From the NCBI GenBank assembly GCA_047495785.1, contig JBLDXI010000019.1, positions 2,604,001 through 2,668,000 on the forward strand: DNA of 64,000 nt. The letters are read 5' to 3'. A program made the position numbers and the translations under genes. This document shows positions 31,650 to 42,714 of this stretch, in pieces. The stretch comes from Lepidodermella squamata. Lineage: Eukaryota; Gastrotricha. Every line of letters starts with the position of its first letter. Positions within the stretch are counted from its first letter, which is position 1. The notes under the pieces were generated by a model. It was not told the origin of the DNA. It did no database searches and saw only the letters and a list, made by a program, of their open reading frames with translations.

Positions 31650-32177
31650 AAATATAATGGATGCAACATTTCGGCCAATAATCCGAACCCCAGCAATGCG
31701 GACAGCGGGCTAGTCCGGACGATTTCAGGGCGACGGACAGAGTTAACGTTATAACATGCGGACGTCGCGCTCGTTAAGGCGGGCAGCCTCTTAATGCGGA
31801 CAGCCTATTAATGCGGACGCAGGCTAATACGGCCAGGTTTCTAGCTACAGTCGCACTATCCATACCACCAAGAATCTAGTCAATGGGGACACCGCGGACA
31901 CCCCCAACTCCATGTCTCCGAGTGGGTTCTGGATATGGTCCCAAATCTTCGCTTACTCAGCCTCAAATTGCAAATTATGTTTGAAAACCACTGAAATCCA
32001 ATTAAAGAGCGCGCTAATTAGAAAAGCAACCAGTAACTGCGCGTAAAAGGGGGCTGTCCGCTGATGCCGTTTCAAGAGGCCCCTCGGAATACAGGGGATC
32101 GCCCAATGCGGACAGCGCGCTAATGCGGACAAATTTTCCGCGACCGATGGTGTCCGGATTATACAGCTTCTACTGTA
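31650..32177. mobile_element. Degenerate DNA-transposon remnant, possibly pogo/Tigger-like
   Basis: Many dispersed copies of a TAATGCGGACAG-like motif lie in 31690-31830 and 32100-32140. The right end read on the minus strand begins CAGTAGAAGCTGTATAATCC, reminiscent of pogo/Tigger termini (CAGTA... with CCGGA). The left end near 31680 has AATAATCCGAACC. No transposase is present. The class is an inference. Confidence 0.35.
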
Positions 32178-32178
32178 A

Positions 32179-32829
32179 TAAAGTATGCGGCATACTTTTT
32201 TTTAAACTTTAAAACTCAACAGCTTTTTTATTTCTCGGAATATTTTAACAAACCTTATATCAATTTGTAGCCCTGGTCTTAGGAATTTTTCTGCAGGTGA
32301 AATTTTTGAAAACGGACGAGGGAGTCAATAGTAATCGTTAAACGAATGAATTGCGTAACGAATGAAAGCTCATTATTTTCCAGCCAGAACAAAAATAGCT
32401 ATGAATTTCGGCCAAAAATCATAGTGCTTCTCGCGTTAAAGAAGTTCGATTTTGTGATATGCGCGTTTGATGATATCACGCGATTCTCGTATGTTTGTTT
32501 CAATAAATTCCAACGGCCGATTGATCTACCAAAGCAGAGCTACATTTCGATATAAAGTTTGCCACAAGATTCTTCGAAATATGAAAACTGCAGCTTGCTG
32601 AAATTCGTCTTGAAAACAAATTTTCAAAATAGCAATTTTTCCGAAAACATGCAGTTCACACTTTTAACGATTGTGTTATTGACTCCCTCGTCCGTTTTCA
32701 AAAATTCCACCTACAGAAAAATTCCTAAAACTTGGGCTTCAAATTGATATAAGGTTTGTTAAAATATTCCGAGAAATAAAAAAGCTGTTGAGTTTTAAAG
32801 TTTAAAAAAAAAGTATGCCGCATACTTTA
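32179..32829. mobile_element. Non-autonomous DNA transposon with long terminal inverted repeats of about 150 bp
   Basis: The left arm begins AAGTATGCGGCATAC and includes AACGGACGAGGGAGTCAATA near 32320. The right arm is its inverted copy, ending near 32829. TA on both sides at the arm ends fits a Tc1/mariner-type target duplication. A solitary related arm occurs at 48937-49100. No ORF of note lies between the arms. Confidence 0.65.
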
Positions 32830-33237
32830 TGGTAGATTGATTCTTATTTAATATTTGTGACGGGGTGTGACAAAGGCAGCAGTTTTGTTGTTTATTGATG
32901 AAAAATCAAGCACAGCGATGAATTTGCCCATAATTCAGTAATTTATAGCTGAGGTTAATTAATCTGATCCGTGGAAAGTTATAATTTGGAAATTTGATCT
33001 CTACATTCAGCAGATAAGTAAACTGCAACGAATTTTATAGTTTGAAGACTAATTCTATCTATGCACATCATGCTTTTACTTAAATAATGAGCTTGAATAG
33101 AGAATAAAAGGATTAGAATATTTTCGCTAGTTTTGCAGCATCACTGGTGAAACGTTCGTTTGATAGGAACTACGAACTACGAATAAATAAAGTTAGGGAA
33201 GAAATCAATTTTACGAGGGTCGCCCATTTGCCAATGT
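32830..33237. other. Spacer downstream of IRG-like copy 2
   Basis: AT-rich. It will contain the 3' UTR of the minus-strand GTPase. Nothing else is seen. Confidence 0.4.
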
Positions 33238-34497
33238 TCAGAATTCGTCTAGATTAATTTGAGTCCAATCGAGCGTCGTAGGCTTACTTGTAACCTTGGC
33301 AAAAAAGTCGTCCCTAAAACGTCGTTCATCGAGCCATGGAAGGCGCGGGTTATCCAAAAACCGTGTGTTAGACTGGCTAATGGCCTCCACCAGGTGCGAG
33401 GTGACGATATAGAAAGGTACTTCATGCATTAAACCAGTGCCTTCAAGTTCTTCATCCATGTAATCACGAATAACCTGTAGCGATCTTTCGAAGATCGGCT
33501 TTTGCTGTTCTTCCGATAAATCCTTGTAAGAAACAAATGCGCCATGGTCTTTCACGGTTTCGGCACCAATGCTGATGTCAAATTTCGACCGCACAAACAT
33601 CACAGGAATGTTCAGTTTCAAAGCATTCCGTGCGAGTTCTATGTCTGTCACTTGAACGCGATTCCCAACAACAATGATGATAGCACTCATCAAAAATAAA
33701 AAATTGTCCCTGAAGTAATTTTCCATAGGTTGATCTCTTGTGCAAGCGCCAGGAAAATCCCACAAAACAATCGAATCCATTTGCTTGTAGATATGCTTTT
33801 CCACTTCGTACTGGCCTTGGACGATATCAACTTGTGCCACTTTTTCACCGAGAATAGCGTTGATTAAGCTGGATTTGCCATTCCCAGCCACACCGATGAA
33901 TGCAAAATTGAATTTTTTACGGTCAAGACCGTACCTATTTGCTTTGTCCAAGATTCTTGTTATCAATTCCTGCCTTCTCCGCTCGGCCTCCTCGGCCTCT
34001 TGCTTTTCGCGAATCTTGACCTCTTCTTCAATTTTCAACTTGATTAGGTCCAGCTCTGCCTCTAGACGAGCTATCTCAGCATTTTGTGCTGCTTCGTCTT
34101 GAGCATTCGACCGTTTACTGTAGTCTATGATGGCCTTGGCGATTTTGGTAGCGCCCTGCAATAGAGCAGGAATAGATTTTGCGGCTTCCTGGACCACAGG
34201 AACCCATGCGGACCCGTCTGTTGTTGAGCTCGTTGAAGGGTTTTCGTCGGCCTCACTTGAACTTGACTCTGTTTTCACTTGGGAACTTCCACTATTCCGT
34301 GAAACCGAAAGACCAGGTTCTTGATTGAGGCTTTCGGAGCTCCTCGAGATATTCAACTCATCTCGCGTAGGCTGGGGTTTCGGTGGAAGTAAAGCCGGCG
34401 TGAGCCTAAGCTGTTCAGGGACATCCATTGTATGCCGAAAAAAATATGCGCTAACTGGTAGTGGAGCAGATGGTAACGGAGGATTCCTTTGTGACAT
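33238..34497 (-). CDS. IRG-like (p47-type) GTPase, copy 2 (419 aa)
   Basis: A single exon. The Pro/Ser-rich N-terminus (1-95) is not shared with copy 1. A predicted amphipathic/coiled-coil helix follows (about 140-185, Glu/Arg-rich), then the G domain with GVAGNGKSS (about 198), WDFPGA and FVRSKFD, and a helical C-terminus ending DWTQINLDEF. The tract 33510-33730 is nearly identical to 30783-31003 in copy 1, while flanks diverge clearly. The extended N-terminus suggests a different membrane or partner target. Immune function is an inference from the vertebrate family. Confidence 0.78.
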   Translation of the reverse strand: MSQRNPPLPSAPLPVSAYFFRHTMDVPEQLRLTPALLPPKPQPTRDELNISRSSESLNQEPGLSVSRNSGSSQVKTESSSSEADENPSTSSTTDGSAWVPVVQEAAKSIPALLQGATKIAKAIIDYSKRSNAQDEAAQNAEIARLEAELDLIKLKIEEEVKIREKQEAEEAERRRQELITRILDKANRYGLDRKKFNFAFIGVAGNGKSSLINAILGEKVAQVDIVQGQYEVEKHIYKQMDSIVLWDFPGACTRDQPMENYFRDNFLFLMSAIIIVVGNRVQVTDIELARNALKLNIPVMFVRSKFDISIGAETVKDHGAFVSYKDLSEEQQKPIFERSLQVIRDYMDEELEGTGLMHEVPFYIVTSHLVEAISQSNTRFLDNPRLPWLDERRFRDDFFAKVTSKPTTLDWTQINLDEF

Positions 34498-34996
34498 TTT
34501 CGAATATTAAAACCTAAAGCTAAATACAAAAAGACTTATTAACAGGAAATTGAGAGACGTCAACCTCGAAAGTCAATCTCGAAATTCACGGGATTGATTT
34601 TTGTTTAAATAAAAAGAAATTCAATAGCTAGATGAAAAAGTCACGGTAGGGGTCATTTCGACAAATGCTGAGGAGCTTTAGCTAACCGATCCCTTGCCAA
34701 ACCATAGAATGGGGTTGATTTAATACGTGACCGCTGACGTTCGAGAAATTCGGCTTAATTGGTCTTAAACCGCTCGCGGGATGCAACAGCAACACCCATG
34801 CTGCTTTCAGCAGTTGCAATTGCTGCTTGAGTAGGTAATTGGTAGTCTCAGATTAAAGGCTAAAGCACTGCTCTGTAATGTATTACAGCTGGTTTCGCAG
34901 CCCAGAGATGCATATGTTGCAACACTTTGAACGCAAGCCCTCCGGAGAGGTCCGGCGATGTGAGACTGAATAGCTGTGCTAAGGCGCTACTCCACC
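34498..34996. other. Spacer upstream of IRG-like copy 2
   Basis: Probable promoter of copy 2 on the minus strand. No other feature is recognised. Confidence 0.4.
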
Positions 34997-37464
34997 TTAT
35001 TTATTTATTTATTTAGAAGCTATGACACCCAAGAGAGGGCAGCTTGACAATGTTTGAAGGAAAAAGCAACAGATAATTTCAGGACAGGTTCAGATTTAGG
35101 ACAGGAAAAGTGAGCACAGTGAGACGCAACAAAGGTTTGGACCATTCATCGTTTTAATATGTAGCAGTGATCAGTCAACAATTTGGATCAGTAGTACATA
35201 GTGTGTAATAATAATAAAGATAATATTAAAACAAAATCTCAACAACTTCATAAAAGGCAGTAGCAGCTCATAATAGCTTCACAACAGTAAAAAAATAGAG
35301 TGCAATCAATTTATTAAAGTGCTAAACTAGAGGCATTTTTGTTGAAGAAAAAAGCGTGAGCAATTGAACGGCATATGTCAGCTGACTCGGCCTGCCGTGC
35401 CTCAATAGGCAGTTGATTCCACAGTTCGGGACCTCTGTAACTCAGACTAAGCATTTCTCGTTTTGAGTCGCATTTCGGCTTGAACATGGGTTCGGAATTT
35501 CGAACCTCGTATCGGGGAGGCGGGTTCAGACAAAAAAGCGCTTGCATTGCAGCCGGTGCTTGCTTGTTAAGGCACTTCCATATGAAGGTGGCCAGGTGGA
35601 TGGCGTGTTTTTGTTCCACGTCAACCCAGCCAAGGCGATGTCGCAGTGGTTGAGCATCAGCGAGCGGATGAGCGCCACAAATAACTCGAACTGCTCGGTC
35701 TTGCGTCGATTGAAGCCTGGCCAGTGTGGTCGGGGCAGCTTGGCCCAAGGTCAGGTCACCGTAATTCAAGTGACTAAATATCAAACCATTGGCCATTAAG
35801 ATAGCAGTCCTACGACTTACGAACTTCGAGGCCAGCTTGAGAGCAAACAAACCTCTTCTTGCTTTGCTTTTGGCACCATTTATGTGCTTCTTGAAAGACA
35901 GTTTATTGTCGATCGTAAAGCCAAGTGTTACCATTGCACTTGACGGCTTAACAATTGCGTCGCCGATTTTAATACAGAAATCCGGAGCCGTAGGCATCGC
36001 GCATTTCAATATCAAAAATTGCGACTTTTTACCGTTAACCTGCAAGGAGTTGGATTTCAACCAGCAACAAACCCGATTGATTTCCTGTTGAAGAACCGAT
36101 CTGAGTTCGTTGACGTTCCGACTGGCGAAATAAATTGTTATATCGTCTGCGTATTGTTTGATTCCGCAGCGCGTAACGACGAGTGATAGTTCATTTACGT
36201 ACACTGTAAACATAAGTGGCCCTAAAACTGAGCCCTGAGGCACACCATGGTGAATTTCTTCGAAGGCAGATAGTGCGCTGTTAATCTTTGTAGCCTGGCG
36301 GCGATCGCTCAGGTAGTTACTCAGTAGATTCAGGGCGCTTGTTGAAAGACCCGCACTTTTGAATGACTCGATGATGCCACCATGGTTCAACGTATCGAAT
36401 GCCTTTGATAGGTCGATTGAAATGGCACCAACGACCTTGCCTTCACACATAGAACGTCTCCAGTCCTCAGTGAATTCGCCGACACAGGTGTCTGTGGAAT
36501 GCTTCTCCCTAAATCCATGCTGTGCCGGTGTCCAGAATTCGAAAAGATGCTTTTTTAGTTGGAATGACAAGCATCGCTCAAATGTACGTGCGATCGGTGA
36601 TGTTATTGATATGGGACGATAATTGCTTAGGTCAGTACGGTTTCCCGATTTGTGAAGAGGAGATACGATCGAAATCTTCCAGTCTGAAACAAAGACTCCT
36701 TCCGCGATTCCCATGTTGAATAATCTCGCCAGATGACAGGAGATTGTGGATTTGGTCATCTTTACAACGCACTCAGGTATGCCGTCATAGCCAGTTGTCG
36801 CTTTGTAGGATAGTTTATCGATAGCTGCCTCCACTTCAGCTAGCGAGACAGACCGAAATTCGAGGTTAGGATACTTTTTTCGGCGCCTAACAAAGCTGAG
36901 GCTCGCCGCTAATGTTTGAGCAACTTTCGCGCCGGCTTGCGCGAAAAATACATTGAAAGCATTTGCCTTTTCCAATGACTCATTTCCACCGAGCTCTTGA
37001 AAGGGTCCACCGCGTTTGGGTTTCGGTCTGAAATCATTTATCACGCGCCATATTTTGCGCGGATCTCGACCTGCTTCAGTCAGACGCTTGTGATATTTTT
37101 CTCGACGCATTTTTCGACGTATTCTTTTCCTTTCACGCCGTGATAGGGTCGGGTCAACACTGGGCTTCCGCTTTTTGTTTGGTTGATTGGGCTTCTTCAC
37201 AATCAACGGGGCAACTTCGTTGACCGCTTCCAGTATGTAGGCTTTGATAATTTTCCAATAGCTTTCACAGTCATGAAATGCCTTCTGATCGATCGAATCT
37301 AATTTAGCTCCCAGAATGCAGTTTAAACGATTCGAGTCAATGTTGCGCAGGTCACGTATTACGCGAACATCTGCATTTTTCGTTTCAGTAACGCCACTGT
37401 TCTCAAGAACCATTGTCGTTCCGTAATGATCGCTGAGCCCGACTACTGTCCCAGCCATTGCCAC
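34997..37464 (-). mobile_element. 5'-truncated LINE with nearly intact reverse transcriptase (716 codons)
   Basis: The open frame 37464-35314 starts inside the end of an endonuclease domain (GLSDHYG), passes a basic linker, then reverse transcriptase motifs DLSKAFDTLNH, GVPQGSVLGPLMFTVYVN and the catalytic QYADD, and a C-terminal region. The 3' end is marked by a TTTA simple tail at 34997-35014. No stop interrupts the frame, so it is young. Missing 5' endonuclease and ORF1 show ordinary 5' truncation on insertion. It belongs to the Jockey/CR1-like superfamily by motif style; the clade is not certain. It appears to have landed in an older open frame that continues at 37465-37911. Confidence 0.85.
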
Positions 37465-38000
37465 TTCCGAGTCACTTTTATAAATGATCGCGGAACCTCA
37501 GGAATGATCGCGTCTGCAGCCCTCTCGAATTCGACTTGATCGTAAATTGCACTCTTGCAGCTAAGGCTGCTGTCAAGTTCGTTTGTGAGTTCACTAAGAA
37601 TTGAATCGATCATATCTGCCACGATCCCAGCTTTAGCAGCAGCTCCTCCAACTTTCATGAGCGAAATTGTCAAATCAGCTAGTGGCTTCGTTGCAGTAGA
37701 TTTGGTTAGACTCTTTTAAATGAAGCTAGATGCAACATCGATCGCCGGTGAGATCAACTTGCAGAGAGCAAGTGCTGCCTTTTTTTAAGCTAGAGCCTCC
37801 GGTGAATTTGACGACTTGTTGCAAAATAAAGTTAGCAGCATCTTGACCCTCCAGCAAGCAGGCCTTGCCGATCGCTGCTTTCAGGCCAATTTGTAGGCCA
37901 ATGTAGGCCAATTTAGAATTTTTTCAATTTTTTCGCTAAGCTGCTGCTGCAGAGTTCGCAAAAACTAGTTAATACGCGATTAAAAAACCACAGATGTTAT
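37465..38000 (-). pseudogene. Ala-rich coding relic cut by LINE insertions
   Basis: Two minus-strand frames (37911-37726 and 37673-37465) read like coding sequence: IGLQIGLKAAIGKACLLEGQ and GAAAKAGIVADMIDSILSEL. They are in different frames and end where the LINE begins. They may continue the relic at 38874-39348 and the SecA-like relic further up, all in the same orientation. I do not recognise a domain. Confidence 0.35.
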
Positions 38001-38469
38001 TACCTAAAGCTTAAAGCCTAAAAGTCTGAAGCTGTTCTGGGGGAGTAAGGTCTTTTATATATAGCTGTTGATATGTTATATCAGGAGAAAACATATCTCG
38101 AAGGATTAGAATGCGAGCGAAGCGAGCCGATTTTTCGGCGATTTGTCTTTGAAAATGCGAAAAGGAGCATCTCGAAGCAGGTTTTTTCTCTAAATAGGAA
38201 GGAATTTTAGGTCTCTTTCAAACTGACTCCCAGATTCCAGATTCCAGATCATTGAAAACTGGGTCTATTGAGAATGGTACCTGTTGGCTCAAGAGAGGGG
38301 AAAATAAAAGGCAAAAGTGAGCAAAATGTTTGATACAAGAGCACGAAATTGCGATTTTTTAACTTAAAAAATCTCTAAACCTGGCTGGCTTCATCAAGGT
38401 CTGAAAGTTTACGCCGATTAAATATACCCCTACCCATTTTCTCAACGGTTTTAATAAGGAATATTTTTT

Positions 38470-38874
38470 TGTCTGCCACTGAGCGTGGTCCCAAGGGCAA
38501 AAATCGGAACACTGGATAGAACTGGATATATTGCTTTTATAAAATGCATCGTAATATCGTAATATCGCTTATAAGGCATCGTTTTCGCTATATTGTAAAA
38601 AATCCCAATAATACCTTCCGTAATGCTACTAAACCAGTGTATAAAAATTTCTTTCTTAATCGTAACATTGAAATATGGAATAATCTTCACCCGAGTGTTT
38701 TTGATTTTTCTGATTCTCTCCCTGTTAAAGTACGTAATGAAATCTTCAAAGCTAATATTTTTCGCGTGGATCTTAAATCCTATATAAAATGTAAACTACT
38801 ACTGGGTTAGTGTTAGTGGCCTGCCCTTCTAATCCTGAAAGCAATTTCGAAATAAAATTATTATTATTATTATA
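38470..38874 (+). mobile_element. 3' end of a second LINE with TTA tail
   Basis: The plus-strand frame 38544-38810 has the typical LINE C-terminal pattern (FFLNRNIEIWNNLHPSVFDF followed by SLPVKVRNEIFK). A (TTA)n tail follows at 38858-38874. The 5' boundary is unclear. It is inserted in opposite orientation inside the Ala-rich relic, whose frame resumes directly at the tail. Confidence 0.6.
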
Positions 38875-39348
38875 TAAAATGTTGCTGACATTTTCGGCTG
38901 CGAATGACACAGCTATGTTTGTAGTTCCGTGTATAAGAGCGCCGTCAATTTCTCGTTCAACTTCAACGCCGACTGTGTAAGCTACGGCACCACGACCGAC
39001 TTTGTTGATCAACTCGTGGCCATACAACTGAGAAACGCCGGGGAATCTACTAATTCGAGAGAATTTAGCCGCGGGAGCAAGAAAATTGCCAGCTAAAAGG
39101 ACCATAGAAGTTGTCAACACTGACTGAGCAACACATACGCTTTCCATATTATCGCGTAATTTCGCCACGAGAAGAAGCATTGATAAGCGGTGAGCATTGT
39201 AAATGATATGAGCCGAAAACCGTGGGTTACGCACTTCTGTAAAATTTGCACATTTTCCGGCCCGCCGGTGTTTTCTCCGCGCGCGCGCTCCTAATGGTTG
39301 GCTCGTTTTACGCGTAAATACGCCTCGCTCGCATTTATTGCGCAACAA
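38875..39348 (-). pseudogene. Coding relic upstream of the LINE insertion
   Basis: The minus-strand open frame includes VGRGAVAYTVGVEVEREIDG and GTTNIAVSFAAENVSN and ends at the LINE tail. No domain is recognised. It is collinear with the SecA-like relic and could be the C-terminal part of the same former gene. Confidence 0.35.
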
Positions 39349-39518
39349 ATAATTGCAGCTTTTCTTCGCGCGCGCGCACAGATATCTCTAAGTACAAGTC
39401 CGAAATTCAGAAAAAATCACACGGCATTAGGGGTCGATTTTTGTGGAATGAAAGGCGAAATTTAGTTGCATGGGTATTACCAGTTTATTTTAAATTTGAA
39501 CATAAATTTTCCCGCATA

Positions 39519-39552
39519 CAAACAAACAAACAAACAAACAAACAAACAAACA
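39519..39552 (+). repeat. (CAAA)n microsatellite
   Basis: Eight or so uninterrupted CAAA units at 39519-39552. Confidence 0.95.
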
Positions 39553-39639
39553 ACTTGTCCACTCACAAACGGTGACAGTATGGGGGTTCCCGCCGGCATC
39601 AACACTGAGCGAGGGTTTTTCTTGTTTCCAGTCATCTCA

Positions 39640-40144
39640 AGGCACTTTTCACGATCGTCGATTTGTGCTCCTGAACAGAGGAGCAAACTACATCGTCTTA
39701 TAGCTTATAGAATAAAGCGGCTTCGTTTGAAAGTTCTGGAAAAGTGACGTGATCAACACCATACAACCGAGTAAGTAACTCACGTTCAGCACTGCTGCCA
39801 AGCGTTCCGCTAAGCCCAAATATTTTGGAATATTTAGGAAAGAAATAAGTATTCGATAGGAAAACCGCCTTCAGCGACTGAACAGAGAATCGATGACTAT
39901 GTTTGAGCTGCAGGAACTGCTGTAGAGCCTCAGAATATTCTGTTGTGACAAGATCTGTTCAAGTGCCGAGGTCTTGTATCACAATATTAGGTTCAGCCCC
40001 TCCATTGCTGTCGATGATACACTCAACATCCTGCCGCATCATAAGAGCATGGAAAGCGCTTTCTATCCAGGCATTCAGATGGCTCACCATAAATTCCAGT
40101 AAATAGCGAGGCGGCAGAAGAATTATACGAGTACGTTCGGCGGT
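39640..40144 (-). pseudogene. SecA-like helicase/translocase relic
   Basis: The minus-strand frame reads TRIILLPPRYLLEFMVSHLN, then VECIIDSNGGAEPNIVIQDL, an in-frame TGA, EYSEALQQFLQLKHSHRFSV, FLSNTYFFPKYSKIFGLSG and TLGSSAERELLTRLYGV, then another stop. ALQQFLQLKH and the GLTGTLGS-like motif with the following Leu-Tyr-Gly-Val are hallmarks of SecA DEAD-type proteins, including the long eukaryotic SecA-like proteins found expanded in some invertebrates. At least two stops make it a pseudogene. The upstream limit coincides with the first arm of an inverted repeat at 40145. Confidence 0.6.
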
Positions 40145-40268
40145 ATAAGATTTGAGGTGGGCAATAGCTGCTCAATAGCCGTCTTGATTTATCAAAATAA
40201 ATGAAACCACAGTGAAAAAGAGGTTTTTGTATCGTAACAACGGTTGGGTTGCCCACCTCAAATCTTAT
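40145..40268. repeat. Small foldback element with 20-bp perfect inverted repeats
   Basis: ATAAGATTTGAGGTGGGCAA at 40145-40164 and its exact complement at 40249-40268. It directly abuts the SecA-like relic, so it may be an inserted MITE. Confidence 0.75.
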
Positions 40269-40307
40269 TCCACGCGAAAGAGCAGATCACGTTCTATATG
40301 CATGCAA

Positions 40308-40362
40308 AATTTGGTGAATAACGGTGAAATCCGTTTCGAATTTCACCGTTATTCACCAAATT
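40308..40362. repeat. Perfect hairpin, 23-bp arms with 9-nt loop
   Basis: Arms 40308-40330 and 40340-40362 (containing GGTGAATAACGGTGAAAT) are exact complements around the loop CCGTTTCGA. No poly-T run follows, so it is not an obvious terminator. Confidence 0.85.
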
Positions 40363-40871
40363 CAACTTTAAATAAAGATGAAGATTCTGAAATTTTAGCT
40401 TGAGTTCTTACTCTGGTCTTTTTTCTCTATGCATCTACAAAATTTAGTTTAAAAAAGCCCTAGTGAAAATTTCGATCGCAGACCAACGCAAAATGTAGTG
40501 TTTTAAGGATAGTTTCAGCCTTTTAGATTGGCGCATAACAGAGCACTTTTTGAGACCCCCAAACAAGACTAATCTGAATTTCGGCTCGAATACGTCAGTG
40601 TGAAGAATTCAGAATGCGCAATTTTACAATATGAAAGCTCTGTTATAGCTATACTAATATGATAGCCAATTTCTATGTCAAATATCGACCCTTATAGGTA
40701 CTGTATAGGTAACTTACGATGGGTAGCAGGCCACCTTAGGCCTCTTGGCAGGGGCGTAACTAGCCGGGGACCCAAGGGGAGGGGGGGGGGGGCAGGCCCC
40801 ACCATCCGGAAAAATCCAAAAAATGAAAAGCTCTGTACTTCTCAAAATTAATGTCTTTCGAACTAGGGGGT

Positions 40872-41002
40872 AGTGTAATACTCACGGAAGGTGCAACGCT
40901 TGATGTCAAACATGCTTTTTCGTTACATTTTGAAGCATTTTTAGGCTATTTCTGAGGCAAAAATGAAATAAAAACCGTTAGCTAAAGCTCGCTACGCTCG
41001 CG
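40872..41002 (+). repeat. Direct repeat copy 1 (family ending in AGCTCGCTACGCTCGC)
   Basis: About 130 bp similar to 44489-44610 in the same orientation. The shared end is ACCGTTAGCTAAAGCTCGCT. It could be paired repeats of one element or two copies of a dispersed MITE. Confidence 0.6.
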
Positions 41003-41164
41003 AGGGGCTGATCCCTGAGAGAATCTTTGTTTACAGCTTGAGATTCATTAAAGTGGGGTCGTTAATATATGTGGAATCGCGGATGGCTTGGAATAGGGCT
41101 GCGGTAGTATCGAAGTCGCAGGGAAAATTATCAAATTTAAAAGAAATTAATGGACAAGCCGACT

Positions 41165-42185
41165 ATTTAGAATAACTTTTACACTATTTTCAGCTCGAAT
41201 CGATCCTCTCACCGATTCTTCGAACCTTTGAAAGGGTCGTTGTCGAGCAGATTAAGTCTCATCTACAAAAAACACGCTTCTTTTAACCCAGTCAGTTTGG
41301 ATTCAGGATTCAGGCGATATCACTCATGCGACACCTGCATGCTCAAAATTACGGAAGACTGGCGACTGGCACTGGACAAAGATATGAAAGTCGCAGCCGT
41401 CTCAATAGATCTGTCAAACGCATTTGACACGCTACACCCGTTGGGAGTCGAAGCTTCTTTGACAAACGCTGGTTTTGATGATTGATGATCACGCTGTGAA
41501 GCTAATGGTAAGTTTTCTTTCTGAAAGATATCAAATCACAAAATTGAATGGCTCTATTTCGTCCAGCAGCAGAATAGCGTATGGCGTCCCACAATGTAGC
41601 GTCATTGGCCCGCTTTTGTTTACCATCTACGTGAACGACATCGCCGCGGTTACATCTGCTTGATGACCGAAGCTCATCATCACTTTTCCAGATAAAAAGT
41701 GGATTCCTCGATGCGGATTACCCCTTGTGGTCAACATGGCGTTGTACACTTTAAATGGCGATTTTTGTTATAAATTGTCGACAATTCACGATTGTACACT
41801 TTCAATGTGACATTTATACTGCTATGCTGTACTTCTTGTTGCGATTTTTGTTGTTCAGTTTGACATCAGAACATAATTGATCGAGTGTCTGATCTATAAC
41901 TTTGTTTTCTCCTACTACACCTTTCCTGTATCAGTTGCCCTAAACAAGTTACAAGCTGATATCGATAAGGTCAGTAAATGGCTGGGCAACAACAGCCTGA
42001 TGGTTAATGCAAAGAAGACAGGTCTCAAGATAGTAATAAACGAAGCGGTGCTATTACCAGCTGAAAAATGGAAATTCTCGGATTTGTTCTTGACCGAAAG
42101 CTTCTCTTCAAAGAGCAAATTGTTCTGCGTTGAATTACCTGGGCCAGATGAGAATTTTGCTGGACCTACGATCAATTTTTTCTGA
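41165..42185 (+). mobile_element. Degenerate LINE reverse-transcriptase fragment
   Basis: The plus strand shows AVSIDLSNAFDTLHPLGVEA, a frameshift, then RIAYGVPQCSVIGPLLFTIY. After about 270 bp of unrelated sequence comes LNKLQADIDKVSKWLGNNSL. The catalytic YADD segment is missing, so it is inactive. It belongs to the same broad family as the element at 34997-37464. Confidence 0.65.
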
Positions 42186-42570
42186 ACCTACAGATGATAG
42201 GGCACCCATGAAAATTTAAACCGACCCGATGCGACTCATACTTTTGTCTAATTAATTGCGTCCGAATAGCCCCACGAAAAAATGAGATTGTGGGGCAATC
42301 GGAACAGAGAAATGCGGCAGAATTGGAATATTCTAATGAGCTTTGTAGTTGATAAGTTTCTCAGCAATTGAGGCATACTTCGAATTTAAGAGTTTTGTAA
42401 AACTTTTCATTAGGTTAACCGAATGAAAGGCTAGTACACGTGGCATGAATTAAAAATTCGCTAATTTACTACTGCTAATTAAAAAACTAACTGAGCTAAA
42501 AACCATCGATATGCACTGCATACGAATAATTGCAATAAAATGCCAACTTTTGTTTGGAAAAAAATTGCTT

Positions 42571-42654
42571 CGTGGTCTGGACTCGAACCCTCGTTTTGTA
42601 CTTTGCTGTGCTTTCTAGAAGCACATCCAATCCCACTCGGCCACTGAACACAAC
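42571..42654 (-). ncRNA. tRNA-like / SINE-head unit with intact A and B boxes
   Basis: On the minus strand TGGCCGAGTGG (A box, 42643-42633) and GGTTCGAGTCC (B box, 42589-42579) are perfect pol III internal promoter sequences. The anticodon-arm region GTGCTTCTAGAAAGCAC pairs with itself. The acceptor stem pairs poorly and position 33 is C rather than U, so a functional Leu/Ser-type tRNA is unlikely. A tRNA-derived SINE head or tRNA pseudogene fits better. Confidence 0.45.
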
Positions 42655-42714
42655 ACATCAGTAATATTTGAATTGAATATTTATGTATAGTTAAAAGCCA
42701 AAGGGCTTGTAAAA

